From positions 1 through 12,789 of the forward strand of contig QHQV01000249.1 in assembly GCA_003219945.1 (NCBI GenBank): 12,789 bases of DNA, read 5' to 3'. Of this stretch, positions 1 to 6,815 are shown one piece after another. The DNA is from Verrucomicrobiota bacterium. Its GTDB lineage: Bacteria > Verrucomicrobiota > Verrucomicrobiia > Chthoniobacterales > UBA10450. The position numbers were made by a program, and so were the translations under genes. The notes under the pieces were generated by a model. It saw nothing but the letters and a program-made list of their open reading frames with translations, did not search any database and was not told where the DNA came from. The number at the start of each line of letters is the position of its first letter. Within the stretch, counting starts at the first letter, position 1.

Positions 1-430
1 CGCTTTCATTAATCAATGGCAGCACCGCGATAGACTTTTCCGGAATAGCTGTCGTGACCTCGCTGAGTCGAGGCGTTGCATGTCCAGCAGTGTAACGGCC
101 GACAAAGAACAAACCGACCGAGAGCGCTGCACCGATTAGGACAACATAAATCCAAGCGCCGCCGTGGGACCGTAGTCCCGCTGCATCGGCAGTTTCTGTG
201 CGTTTGATCCCCTCGGATGTCACTTCAAACGCCCATGCGATGATGAGCGCTATCGGAAAACCGATGACGAGGAGGAGAATTATCAGCCGCACCACCCAAT
301 TCGGGATCTCGAAAAACGGAAAAATCTGACTGGCAACCTGCATCAGCAGCCAGGCGACAATCGCGTACGCGACTCCAACCTTGTACACGTTGCGCCGCTT
401 CAGCTCACCGAAGAATATCTTCGGATTCAT
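1..430 (-). CDS. Membrane-anchored FlgO/TolB-TPR protein, N-terminal part (cut by window edge)
   Basis: The first 143 residues of a paralogue of the next gene upstream. It starts at an ATG (428-430) and reads open to base 1, so the stop is outside the window. It opens with MNPKIFFGELKRRNVYKVGV. Three hydrophobic segments follow at about residues 17-36, 46-68 and 93-112, with a basic loop (SEGIKRTE) between the second and third. By the positive-inside rule this puts the C-terminal domain in the periplasm. The last visible residues, EKSIAVLPL, are the opening strand of the FlgO/TolB-like domain that precedes TPRs in this family. Only 9 nt separate it from the upstream paralogue's stop, so the two are almost certainly cotranscribed after a tandem duplication. 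The Shine-Dalgarno is weak, so coupled translation is plausible. Ligand and partners are unknown. Confidence 0.85.
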   Translation of the reverse strand, partial: MNPKIFFGELKRRNVYKVGVAYAIVAWLLMQVASQIFPFFEIPNWVVRLIILLLVIGFPIALIIAWAFEVTSEGIKRTETADAAGLRSHGGAWIYVVLIGAALSVGLFFVGRYTAGHATPRLSEVTTAIPEKSIAVLPLINES

Positions 431-439
431 CGCCCAAAT

Positions 440-2509
440 TTACTTGGTCTCATCTTTCGGCGCGAGTGAGTTAACGATCTTCTGGAACCGCCGATCGCCG
501 CGAAGCGGATTCCACATGGGATGCAGCTTGAGTCGGGCGTAGTTAGTGTAACCCGGCATTGTTACCAGCTTTTCTAAGACTTCGATAGCGCGATCAGCTT
601 CATTGGTCCACGTGTAGACCTGCGCTAATCCCTCAAGCACTAAAGCGCCATCATAAATGTCCTTGGAAACTGGCATCAAATCGACTGCGTGCTGCGCTTC
701 TTGAATCGCTAATTCTTTGCGGCCGAGACCGGCGTCTACCTGAGCGAGGACGGCCACCGTTCGTGCGTGTTCCGGTTTAACCGCCAATTTCTGTTCCAAG
801 ATTGTGCGCGCGGCGGAGAAGGCAGCGGTCGCACGCGCGGAATCGCCTTTTGCTCTCGCAATCATCGCCTCAAACCACGCCTTGGGATAGTAGAAGCTGT
901 AATCGATGTCCTGGAAATCTTCGCGGGATGAAGCGGCAAGTACACGTTCGGCTTCGGCAAAATTTCCGTCGACCAACGCCAGGAATACTCGAACCGGAGT
1001 TTGTCCGCCACCTATGTCCATGTCGGGATTTTCCGACAGCACCTGGCGCAGCTCTGTTGAGTTGCTGGTCCCATTGAAAATGGCTGAGTCCCGCCGGAAG
1101 AAAACAATTGGGGTGCGCTCGCCCGCAGCCAGCACGCGGTCGTACACCTGCGCCGCGAGGAAATGCTTTCGTTGCAGGTTGTACGTATCAGCGAGCAGGT
1201 TGTAAGCATTGGGATTTCGTGGATCTAGCGCGACTGCATCTGAGAAATCCCGTTCCGCTTGAGCCCAGTTGTCGCGACGCCGGTTGATGTAACCTGAAAG
1301 AATGAAAAACGCGGTGTCATTCGGCAGACCGGGACGCGCTATCGCGAGTTCCTTTAGAGCGCCATCGTAATCCCGGTGGCAACGGAACAAAAAATCAGCC
1401 ATGGCGAAATGTGCTTCGGCTGACTCGGGGCGAAGTCGCAGAGCTGCCTTTACTGCTGCTTCCGCAAGCAGGATTCGATTCAGTGTAGGGTCGAGATCGA
1501 AAAAGTAGAGCAGATCGTTCGCGCGCGCGATGTAGCAATACGCAGAGACAAAGTCGGGGTCGCGTTTGATTGCTTGATCCAATGATTGCAAAGCAGATAA
1601 CACCGCAGCTCGGACGTCCTCAGCGATGAGATAACTGTCGACGATTTGCTTCGCGCGAAGGTACAGCTCGAACGCAACCAAATCCTTAGTGGGGCGCTGC
1701 TCGATCTCGGCCTTTTGTTGCGGCGAGAGTTTCGTCTGAAGCTGAGCGACGATTGATTCCGCGAGCTCAGTCTGGATCGCAAACAAATCGGCCGCGGTTC
1801 TGTCGTACGTCTCGGCCCAGATTTGTGAATCTGTGCGAGCATCAATCAGCTGCGCGGCGATACGCAGCCGATCACCCGCGCGCTGAACGGAACCCTCCAG
1901 AATGTGAGTGACGCCGAGCTGGCGACCGATCTGGCGCAGGTTTCGTGGCTCACCACTTTTATACTGGCGCACGGTGGTGTGGCTGATGACCCTCAGATCC
2001 GCAACCCGGGCCAGATTCGTCAGGATCTGATCCTGCACGCCGTCTGCGAAGTACGTGTTTTGTTTATCGTCACTCAAATTTTCAAACGGCAAAACCGCGA
2101 TCGATTTTGCCGAACTATCGATCGCTGCGTGTTGCGTAGGGGCAGCCGAGTAGCGACCCAGGAAAAATAGTCCAATCGATACAAGCACTCCGGCAATCAC
2201 CACATAAATCCAAGCGCGCTTTTTGTGAGCACCTGCTGCCGCTTCATCAACTTCTTCGGTGCGCTTGAGTCCCTCCGGCGTCAGCTCAAACGCCCAAGCC
2301 AAGCCAAGCGCAATCGGCAGACCCAGTATGATGAGGACAACAAACAGTTGAATGACCCAGATCGGAACGGCAAAAACCGGTAGCACCTGTGCGAGGCCCT
2401 GAGCGAGAGCCCATCCGGCAACGATGTACGCGACGGCAACCTTATAAACGTTGCGCCGTTTCAGCTCGCCGAAAAAATTCTTTCGATTCACCCAGCGATC
2501 TTGTGCCAC
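440..2509 (-). CDS. Membrane-anchored FlgO/TolB-like domain protein with tetratricopeptide repeats
   Basis: 689 residues from a GTG at 2509. A GTG at 2491 (residue 7) lines up better with the downstream paralogue, which begins directly at the 'xxxKxFFGELKRRN' motif, so the true start may be there. Three membrane helices lie at about 23-41, 51-73 and 98-117. A FlgO/TolB-like domain follows at about 135-260 (KSIAVLPFENLSDD, then a GVTHILEGSVQ strand and WAETYDR). TPR helices fill about 300-460 and 555-660, with clear units around ALKELAIARPGLPN and AERDFSDAVALDPRNP. Related proteins in other genomes carry a class III cyclase domain in place of the membrane anchor. A cyclase remnant lies just upstream here. 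The likely role is a scaffold or sensor with a periplasmic TPR platform; the binding partner cannot be read from sequence. It forms a tandem pair with the gene at 1-430. Confidence 0.9.
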   Translation of the reverse strand: MAQDRWVNRKNFFGELKRRNVYKVAVAYIVAGWALAQGLAQVLPVFAVPIWVIQLFVVLIILGLPIALGLAWAFELTPEGLKRTEEVDEAAAGAHKKRAWIYVVIAGVLVSIGLFFLGRYSAAPTQHAAIDSSAKSIAVLPFENLSDDKQNTYFADGVQDQILTNLARVADLRVISHTTVRQYKSGEPRNLRQIGRQLGVTHILEGSVQRAGDRLRIAAQLIDARTDSQIWAETYDRTAADLFAIQTELAESIVAQLQTKLSPQQKAEIEQRPTKDLVAFELYLRAKQIVDSYLIAEDVRAAVLSALQSLDQAIKRDPDFVSAYCYIARANDLLYFFDLDPTLNRILLAEAAVKAALRLRPESAEAHFAMADFLFRCHRDYDGALKELAIARPGLPNDTAFFILSGYINRRRDNWAQAERDFSDAVALDPRNPNAYNLLADTYNLQRKHFLAAQVYDRVLAAGERTPIVFFRRDSAIFNGTSNSTELRQVLSENPDMDIGGGQTPVRVFLALVDGNFAEAERVLAASSREDFQDIDYSFYYPKAWFEAMIARAKGDSARATAAFSAARTILEQKLAVKPEHARTVAVLAQVDAGLGRKELAIQEAQHAVDLMPVSKDIYDGALVLEGLAQVYTWTNEADRAIEVLEKLVTMPGYTNYARLKLHPMWNPLRGDRRFQKIVNSLAPKDETK

Positions 2510-2535
2510 ACGCCACCTTCAGGCGATGTGGATTG

Positions 2536-2581
2536 TAGGGCAACCGCGTCGGTCGCCCGGGCAAACGCAGCGCTTGCCCTA
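2536..2581. repeat. REP-like imperfect palindrome
   Basis: Outer arms TAGGGCAA (2536-2543) and TTGCCCTA (2574-2581) are perfect complements. Inside them GCGT pairs with ACGC around a central GCCC/GGGC, giving a roughly 46-bp interrupted hairpin. It sits in the 77-nt gap between the cyclase remnant and the TPR gene. The same TAGGGC/GCCCTA ends recur around the hairpin at 10450-10560, which suggests a dispersed palindromic family. It could end transcription from upstream, mark a recombination point, or be an inert REP element. No T-tract follows on either strand. Confidence 0.7.
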
Positions 2582-2586
2582 TAACG

Positions 2587-2805
2587 TCAGCTCATGGGTT
2601 TCGGATTATTTATGGGCAGGCGCACTACTTTTCCTTGTGCTTCGGCGAGACGGAACTGCTCGGTTCCGCGCACGATTTCCCTTAGCGTTCGAATCTGCTC
2701 GCTCTGCTCATTGATCAGCAACTTTGAGTAACCGACGATGTCGATGAACAAGACGTGCCCGATCTCGAATCTTATGTCGGAGGATTGCTCAGATGGGATA
2801 GTCAC
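2587..2805 (-). pseudogene. Truncated class III adenylate/guanylate cyclase N-terminus
   Basis: A 72-codon frame from a GTG at 2805. It contains RFEIGHVLFIDIVGYSKLL, the first strand and helix of a class III nucleotide cyclase, including the first metal-binding Asp (D22). It continues through EQIRTLREIVRGTEQF to GKVVRLP. Intact relatives continue after RLP with a TGDG-type turn and the rest of the catalytic core. Here it becomes INNPKPMS and stops. The second metal Asp, the substrate-specifying Lys and the transition-state Asn/Arg are all missing, so it cannot be catalytic. In intact relatives this domain is followed by a FlgO/TolB-TPR region. Here the next gene downstream is a TPR protein with a membrane anchor instead. 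It is most likely a deletion remnant; expression as a short peptide cannot be excluded. Confidence 0.8.
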
Positions 2806-2808
2806 TTG

Positions 2809-2973
2809 TTACGGTCCGACATGCTCCTGCATGGTCAGCAGTTGTTGAAACCCGGGATCATTGATGTCCGAATTATTGATCCACCAGAGCACGTTCGATG
2901 AATGGTTCGGTAGCGACGTGCCAGATGACGCCAGGAAAAAGCATGTTAGGAAACGTGTTATGGAGTTGGGTAT
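2809..2973 (-). other. Short open frame ending 3 nt before the cyclase remnant (possible gene tail)
   Basis: A 54-codon stop-to-stop stretch with no convincing start, ending in a TAA at 2809-2811, three bases before the GTG of the cyclase remnant. Its last part (NVLWWINNSDINDPGFQQLL, then TMQEHVGP) has protein-like composition, and the tight spacing resembles an operon junction. It may be the decayed 3' end of a gene that once preceded the cyclase. I do not recognise the family. The rest of 2806-3047 shows no convincing coding frame. Confidence 0.2.
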
Positions 2974-3047
2974 TCACTATCCCCCACACGGCTGCTGCGT
3001 GATTACTGCAACGACCAAGCGGCGGTAAGTCACACGCTGAGGGTGAA

Positions 3048-3524
3048 ATGTATGCCGCTTTCCAGTGGTACGGATACACACTCGCGCAACTCGAGAAGCA
3101 TCAACTTTTGTCCAGAATGGATGCCAAGATCAGGAACATGGGCGGCTGCGATCATATCGACGCTCCCACCTTCGGACCGCATCGGCCGACTTTATATCGC
3201 GTTTCACACCACACTCATATTGGCGCACGTTTCGTATACTTGACACTTGCGCGAATCATTTTTCGACTAACGGACTCTGATCCGTCTGTACCTGTTCCAC
3301 AGGCGAACGCATTGTATGGAAACGATTGCATCAAAAGATCCGCGGGCGCATACCGCGAATGTTCGGAAACATTCCGGGAACTGATCGATCATCTGCGCGG
3401 CGACATAGGTAAGATGACCGAGCCGAAAGCCCAGGCGCTCTTCGAAACGACTGCGGAAGTGATTAGCGGTTTGGGCACAGCGTTCAAACATTACGCACAG
3501 AAGAGCGAGAACGCTTGGAAATGA
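3048..3524 (+). CDS. Hypothetical protein; C-terminal ~70 residues resemble a small helical protein
   Basis: 158 residues if started at the ATG at 3048, which has a GAGG six bases upstream. The two halves look different. Residues 1-88 are of no recognisable type, rich in His, Arg and aromatic residues. Residues 89-158 are strongly helical and soluble (RSAGAYRECSETFRELIDHL, then KMTEPKAQALFETTAEVISG and a KSENAWK end) and read like a complete small protein. A start at the in-frame TTG at 3312 would give only this 70-residue part. An ATG at 3316 in another frame (METIASK) would join RSAGAYRE if one A were added to the AAAA run at 3333-3336. The real gene may therefore be a ~70-residue protein with a frameshift or sequencing indel. 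No function can be assigned; no operon partner is evident. Confidence 0.5.
   Translation: MYAAFQWYGYTLAQLEKHQLLSRMDAKIRNMGGCDHIDAPTFGPHRPTLYRVSHHTHIGARFVYLTLARIIFRLTDSDPSVPVPQANALYGNDCIKRSAGAYRECSETFRELIDHLRGDIGKMTEPKAQALFETTAEVISGLGTAFKHYAQKSENAWK
3240..3268 (+). promoter_or_regulatory. Candidate promoter for the small helical ORF
   Basis: A perfect TTGACA -35 hexamer lies at 3240-3245, followed 17 bases later by TCGACT (3263-3268), a poor -10. It lies about 50-70 bases before the alternative starts at 3312 and 3316 but inside the longer ORF from 3048. If real, it favours the short form of the gene. The weak -10 keeps confidence low. Confidence 0.2.
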
Positions 3525-3590
3525 ACAGAGAGTGACGAGTGACGGGTGGAACCCGCGATTGTAACCCGGTCGATTGAAGTTCGTTTCGGC

Positions 3591-3630
3591 GAGCCGCCGA
3601 AACCAACACCCGAGCCGCGTGTGCTCCCCA
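3591..3630. repeat. Partial copy of dispersed repeat (tail segment)
   Basis: The segment beginning GAGCCGCCGAAACCAACACC and ending GCGTGTGCTCCCC matches the tail of the copy at 5466-5505 (CTCGCCGCCAAAACCAGCAC, ending GCGTGCGCTCCCC) over about 40 positions with scattered substitutions. It lies in the non-coding spacer 3525-3727 before the decarboxylase, which otherwise shows no gene. Confidence 0.55.
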
Positions 3631-3689
3631 GCAACTGCAACTTACCAGAGAACTCGGCGCGCCCGGCGGTCGCGCCCTATCATCGCAAT

Positions 3690-3720
3690 TTGCACGCGCG
3701 ATTCTTTGCGGGTGTAATAC
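3690..3720 (+). promoter_or_regulatory. Candidate promoter of the decarboxylase gene
   Basis: TTGCAC (3690-3695) and TAATAC (3715-3720) are separated by 19 bases, slightly longer than ideal. Transcription would begin about seven bases later, at the ATG at 3728. The mRNA would then be leaderless or nearly so, which fits the absence of a Shine-Dalgarno. This is a pattern match only. Confidence 0.25.
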
Positions 3721-3727
3721 GTCAAGC

Positions 3728-5149
3728 ATGCTTGAGCCGTCTGCCGATGAGTTACGTGATTGGGGAAATTCAGTCACTCAATTCATGATCGATTATCTCG
3801 GCGGGCTCCGCGATCGCCCCGCTTATCGCCACACATCCTCACGGGAGATTCGAGGCAGACTGGACTCGACGCTTCCGATCAGAGGAACCGATTTCAATTC
3901 GCTGCTGAAAGTTCTTCGCGAAACCATCGTTCCGTTTAGCCGCCAGAACGCGCATCCGCGCATGTTTGGGTATGTGCAATCGCCTGGGACGCCAATCGGT
4001 GCGTTCGCCGATCTGCTTGCATCCACGTTAAATGCCAATCTCACCATTTGGCGTTCGGCGCCGGCGCCGGTGGAACTCGAGCGCCTGACGATCGATTGGA
4101 TCCGGCAAATCCTCGGATTCCCTGCTGAAGCTGATGGGCTCTTTGTCAGCGGCGGATCGATGGCCAATCTCGCCGCACTGGGTGCGGCCCGGCATGCCAG
4201 AGATGACTCGTTAGGCCGGCTGCGCATGTATGCGTCGAATGCGACACATTTTTCGATCGCCAAGTCAGCGGCGCTTTTGGGAATTGGCCGCGAGAACGTA
4301 CGGCACGTCGCGGTCGACGAAAGCTTCAGAATGCAGGTGGACGATCTCGTTGCAAAGATCAATGCTGACCTTGCGTCGGACTACATTCCGTTCTGTGTCG
4401 TCGCGAATGCGGGAACGGTCGATACCGGCGCGGTGGATTCTTTACGCGAGATTCGAGAGATCGCAGACCGCTTCCAGCTTTGGATGCATGTGGATGGAAG
4501 TTATGGTGCGTTCGCCATTCTCGCAGAGTCGGCGAGAAGATTGTTCGCCGGCGTGGAGCAGGCTGATTCGATCGCGCTCGATCCTCACAAATGGCTTTAT
4601 CTGCCGGTAGACGTTGGCTGCGTGATTTATCGTGACCCAGAGGCTGCCCGGGCCGCTTTTGCTCATGAGGCTGAATACACTCGGATGTTTGGTGAAGAAG
4701 CAGACGAAGCGTTTGTATGTTGGGACTACGGGCCGGAACTGTCGCGGCGTTTCCGCGCGCTCAAAGTGTGGATGTTGTTAAAAGGCGTGGGTTTGGATCG
4801 ATTAAGCGAGGCGATCGAAAGCAATCTTGCGTGCGCGCGCCATCTCGAATCGATGGTGCGAGCCAGCGATGACTTTGAGATGATCGCGCCGGTGGAGCTA
4901 TCGATCTTTTGTTTTCGGCACGTTCCGGTGCAACTCAGAAACCAATCGCCAAAAGTAGTCGATGCCTTCAACGAACGCCTGTTAGTCGCGCTGCAACGAG
5001 ACGGCAGCTCGTATCTTTCGAATACCATGCTCGGCGGTCGCTTCGCCTTGCGTGGGTGCGTACTGAATTATCGGACGACGTTGCGCGACATGGAGATTTT
5101 GCTCGATGATTTGCGACGCGTAGCAAAATCGCTACCCAATTCTGTCTAG
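3728..5149 (+). CDS. PLP-dependent group II amino-acid decarboxylase (aromatic-L-amino-acid decarboxylase-like)
   Basis: 473 residues, about the usual length for the pyridoxal-dependent decarboxylase family (Pfam PF00282). Hallmarks run in order. HPRMFGYVQSPG near residue 80 is the substrate-side N-terminal motif. GLFVSGGSMANLAAL is the phosphate-binding segment. H174 (ATHFSIAKSA) should stack on the PLP ring. NAGTVDTGAVD leads to D256 in HVDGSYGA, which should contact the pyridine nitrogen. DPHKW contains K288, the Schiff-base lysine. SRRFRALKVWMLLKGVG is typical of the aromatic decarboxylase subgroup. The expected reaction is decarboxylation of an amino acid, most likely aromatic, in the cytoplasm. 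Some members are instead aldehyde synthases, and substrate cannot be settled here. The ATG at 3728 precedes the conserved N-terminal helix and has no clear Shine-Dalgarno. The gene stands alone, with no transporter or pathway partner beside it. Confidence 0.93.
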   Translation: MLEPSADELRDWGNSVTQFMIDYLGGLRDRPAYRHTSSREIRGRLDSTLPIRGTDFNSLLKVLRETIVPFSRQNAHPRMFGYVQSPGTPIGAFADLLASTLNANLTIWRSAPAPVELERLTIDWIRQILGFPAEADGLFVSGGSMANLAALGAARHARDDSLGRLRMYASNATHFSIAKSAALLGIGRENVRHVAVDESFRMQVDDLVAKINADLASDYIPFCVVANAGTVDTGAVDSLREIREIADRFQLWMHVDGSYGAFAILAESARRLFAGVEQADSIALDPHKWLYLPVDVGCVIYRDPEAARAAFAHEAEYTRMFGEEADEAFVCWDYGPELSRRFRALKVWMLLKGVGLDRLSEAIESNLACARHLESMVRASDDFEMIAPVELSIFCFRHVPVQLRNQSPKVVDAFNERLLVALQRDGSSYLSNTMLGGRFALRGCVLNYRTTLRDMEILLDDLRRVAKSLPNSV

Positions 5150-5509
5150 GGAAGTCATTGCCCAGGAAAGGAGGAATCAGATTTAACCCCCTGGGGAAGC
5201 CATGAGACCAGGAACGCAGATCAGTGCTTACGCTTATTATGGTCTCCTAGGTTCCAGATTGATCGGCCCTGCTGCATTCTTCAGTCCTGAATCACCGTGC
5301 ATCCGCACCAGCGCATCGAGATCGAGTGAATAGCGACCAAGAATTTATTGGGAATTATCGCTCAGGAATCAGGAATGCTGGAATGCTACTCAATCCCGAG
5401 AAATTCCTTATCTTCTCCTGTTTTCCTGGCTTCCTGATCTAAATCTCTGAAAATTTCCGCTAGGGACTCGCCGCCAAAACCAGCACGCGACACGCGTGCG
5501 CTCCCCGGA
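5150..5509. other. Gene-free spacer between convergent genes
   Basis: 360 bases between the ends of the decarboxylase and the acyltransferase. No convincing coding frame. GAGACCA (5204-5210) and TGGTCTC (5240-5246) form a perfect 7-bp stem with a 29-nt loop, without a T-tract. CCCC/GGGG arms lie at 5187-5196. The second half is taken up by a dispersed repeat copy (listed separately) that runs up to the acyltransferase stop. No clear intrinsic terminator for either gene. Confidence 0.6.
5362..5506. repeat. Dispersed AGGAA/TTCCT repeat, copy A
   Basis: The left arm TCAGGAA (5362-5368), with a further AGGAA word, is the reverse complement of TTCCTGA (5431-5437) in a right arm dense in TTCCT/TCCTG words. 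This is followed by AAATCTCTGAAAATTTCCGC (5441-5460), a GGACTCGCCGCC core, and the AAAACCAGCAC to GCGCTCCCC tail shared with 3591-3630. Copy B (8436-8623) matches the right arm and core closely, and copy C (10481-10604) matches the core. The three lie in different intergenic gaps, as expected for a dispersed non-coding element. Confidence 0.75.
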
Positions 5510-6661
5510 TCACGAACGAGCGCGAGATGCACGAGGGGCGACACGGTGCCGCAACTGCAGGAAAGGGCGTTCCACTGCAAAAAAGAGAATCGCCGCGCCG
5601 GCGTAAACGCAAAGTTCCACACCGATAAGTGCGGGACCGGATTTACTATCAATATCCTGTGACCGGCAGAATTCGGCGACACCGTGGATCAGGAGTTTTT
5701 GTACCAGATACGCACTGTACGCGATGCTGGCGATGAACGCTGCGCCGGGAACCGCAACGCGACCTAATGGCAGGCGCGGGCTAAGCGCGCAGATCAGCAG
5801 CGCGGCCATGCCTGTGGCAAGCAGGGGAAACTGCCAGACGCAAGCAGTGAAGTTGATGTAATCGCCTTCTCCCAGCCATAGGGCATAGACGATCAGCGCG
5901 AGAGCAGGCAGCCAGAGCCAAATCGAAAAGTTTATCAGCCGCTGCCATAATCGAGGCCGGAATTTCTCGATCGCGGCAATCATGACTCCGAACACGAGCG
6001 GATCGAGCCGCGTCCAGGTTGGATAATAAATCCATGCCTGAAATCCGCGAAACGAAACGCCGGTATCGGTGGCATTTTGAGAAGCAAGAACTGCCCGGAG
6101 GAGGACGCCCCCGAGAAGAATCGCACACGAAAGAATGATGGCAGCACGGGGCCGCCAGAAGACGACCAGCAAAATAAACGGAAGCGCGAGATAAAACTGG
6201 TCTTCCACCGCAAGTGACCAGGCATGCGAAAACGCGGTACCGCCGTGCAGCGCGATGTTTTGAAGGGAGAACAAAAATTTCCAGAGCGGCTGGGCCATAT
6301 CCGGATACTCGCGCCACAAGGGCAGCAAAAAGTAGATCGTGAGAATGAAAAGGTAGGCCGGCAAGATCCGCAAAGCCCGGCGTGCGTAGAATCGTCGCAG
6401 ATCCAGACGGTTATTGCGCGCGAGCTCCGCCAGAAGCTGGCCACCAATCAGATAACCGCTAAGAACAAAGAAAAGATCTACGCCGATCCAACCCCACCGG
6501 TGCATGCGACCCGGCAACGGAAAACCCATGATGCCGGCGTGATAAATGACGACGATGATGATTGCCAGCGCCCGAAGGAGATCGAGACCGGGCTGCCGTT
6601 CTCGATCCTGGAACCGGGGATCGAGATTAATTTGAAGCGTTGGTGTCGGTTCGCTCCTCAC
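5510..6661 (-). CDS. Acyltransferase family 3 integral membrane protein (OafA/NolL/ExoZ type)
   Basis: 383 residues, a normal length for the acyltransferase_3 family (Pfam PF01757). The start is a GTG at 6661. The first helix begins PGLDLLRALAIIIVVIYHAG and carries the R30-x10-H41 motif expected for the acyl-transfer site. It is followed by GWIGVDLFFVLSGYLIGGQL (about 57-76) and the cytoplasmic basic segment FYARRALRILPAYL (91-104). About ten hydrophobic helices follow. The family O-acylates polysaccharide, peptidoglycan, lipid A or antibiotic acceptors at the inner membrane; the acceptor cannot be read from sequence. There is no Shine-Dalgarno: a pyrimidine-rich stretch precedes the GTG. The last residues (HRVAPRASRARS) are basic and abut repeat copy A, so the extreme C-terminus may have been altered by the repeat. 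No polysaccharide genes are adjacent. Confidence 0.92.
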   Translation of the reverse strand: MRSEPTPTLQINLDPRFQDRERQPGLDLLRALAIIIVVIYHAGIMGFPLPGRMHRWGWIGVDLFFVLSGYLIGGQLLAELARNNRLDLRRFYARRALRILPAYLFILTIYFLLPLWREYPDMAQPLWKFLFSLQNIALHGGTAFSHAWSLAVEDQFYLALPFILLVVFWRPRAAIILSCAILLGGVLLRAVLASQNATDTGVSFRGFQAWIYYPTWTRLDPLVFGVMIAAIEKFRPRLWQRLINFSIWLWLPALALIVYALWLGEGDYINFTACVWQFPLLATGMAALLICALSPRLPLGRVAVPGAAFIASIAYSAYLVQKLLIHGVAEFCRSQDIDSKSGPALIGVELCVYAGAAILFFAVERPFLQLRHRVAPRASRARS

Positions 6662-6815
6662 ACGACAAAGAAGAAGTAAAGATTATCAATCACGACGTGG
6701 AACCACTTCCCAGTCGCGGCTAAGCATTGGGAATAATTCGTGGCCTATTCTGGAAATTTTTCAGCAATTTTCGATCGCATCCGAATAACACTAGCCAACA
6801 TCATTGGACCCGCGC

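Noticed and set aside
2873..3079. 68-codon minus-strand open frame
   Set aside because: No domain character, Cys/Pro/His-rich, and overlaps the start of a plus-strand ORF with a Shine-Dalgarno.
3823..4362. 179-codon minus-strand open frame inside the decarboxylase
   Set aside because: It is wholly antisense to a strongly conserved PLP enzyme and its translation is Arg/Ser-rich without motifs, as expected for a shadow frame in GC-rich coding DNA.
5204..5246. GAGACCA/TGGTCTC stem considered as the decarboxylase terminator or a riboswitch
   Set aside because: The loop is 29 nt with no T-tract, and it lies after the gene rather than before one; support is too weak to name it.
6224..6679. 151-codon plus-strand open frame over the acyltransferase start
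   Set aside because: It is antisense to the R-x10-H and FFVLSGYLI motifs and extends into spacer; low-complexity Asp/Lys runs suggest a chance frame.
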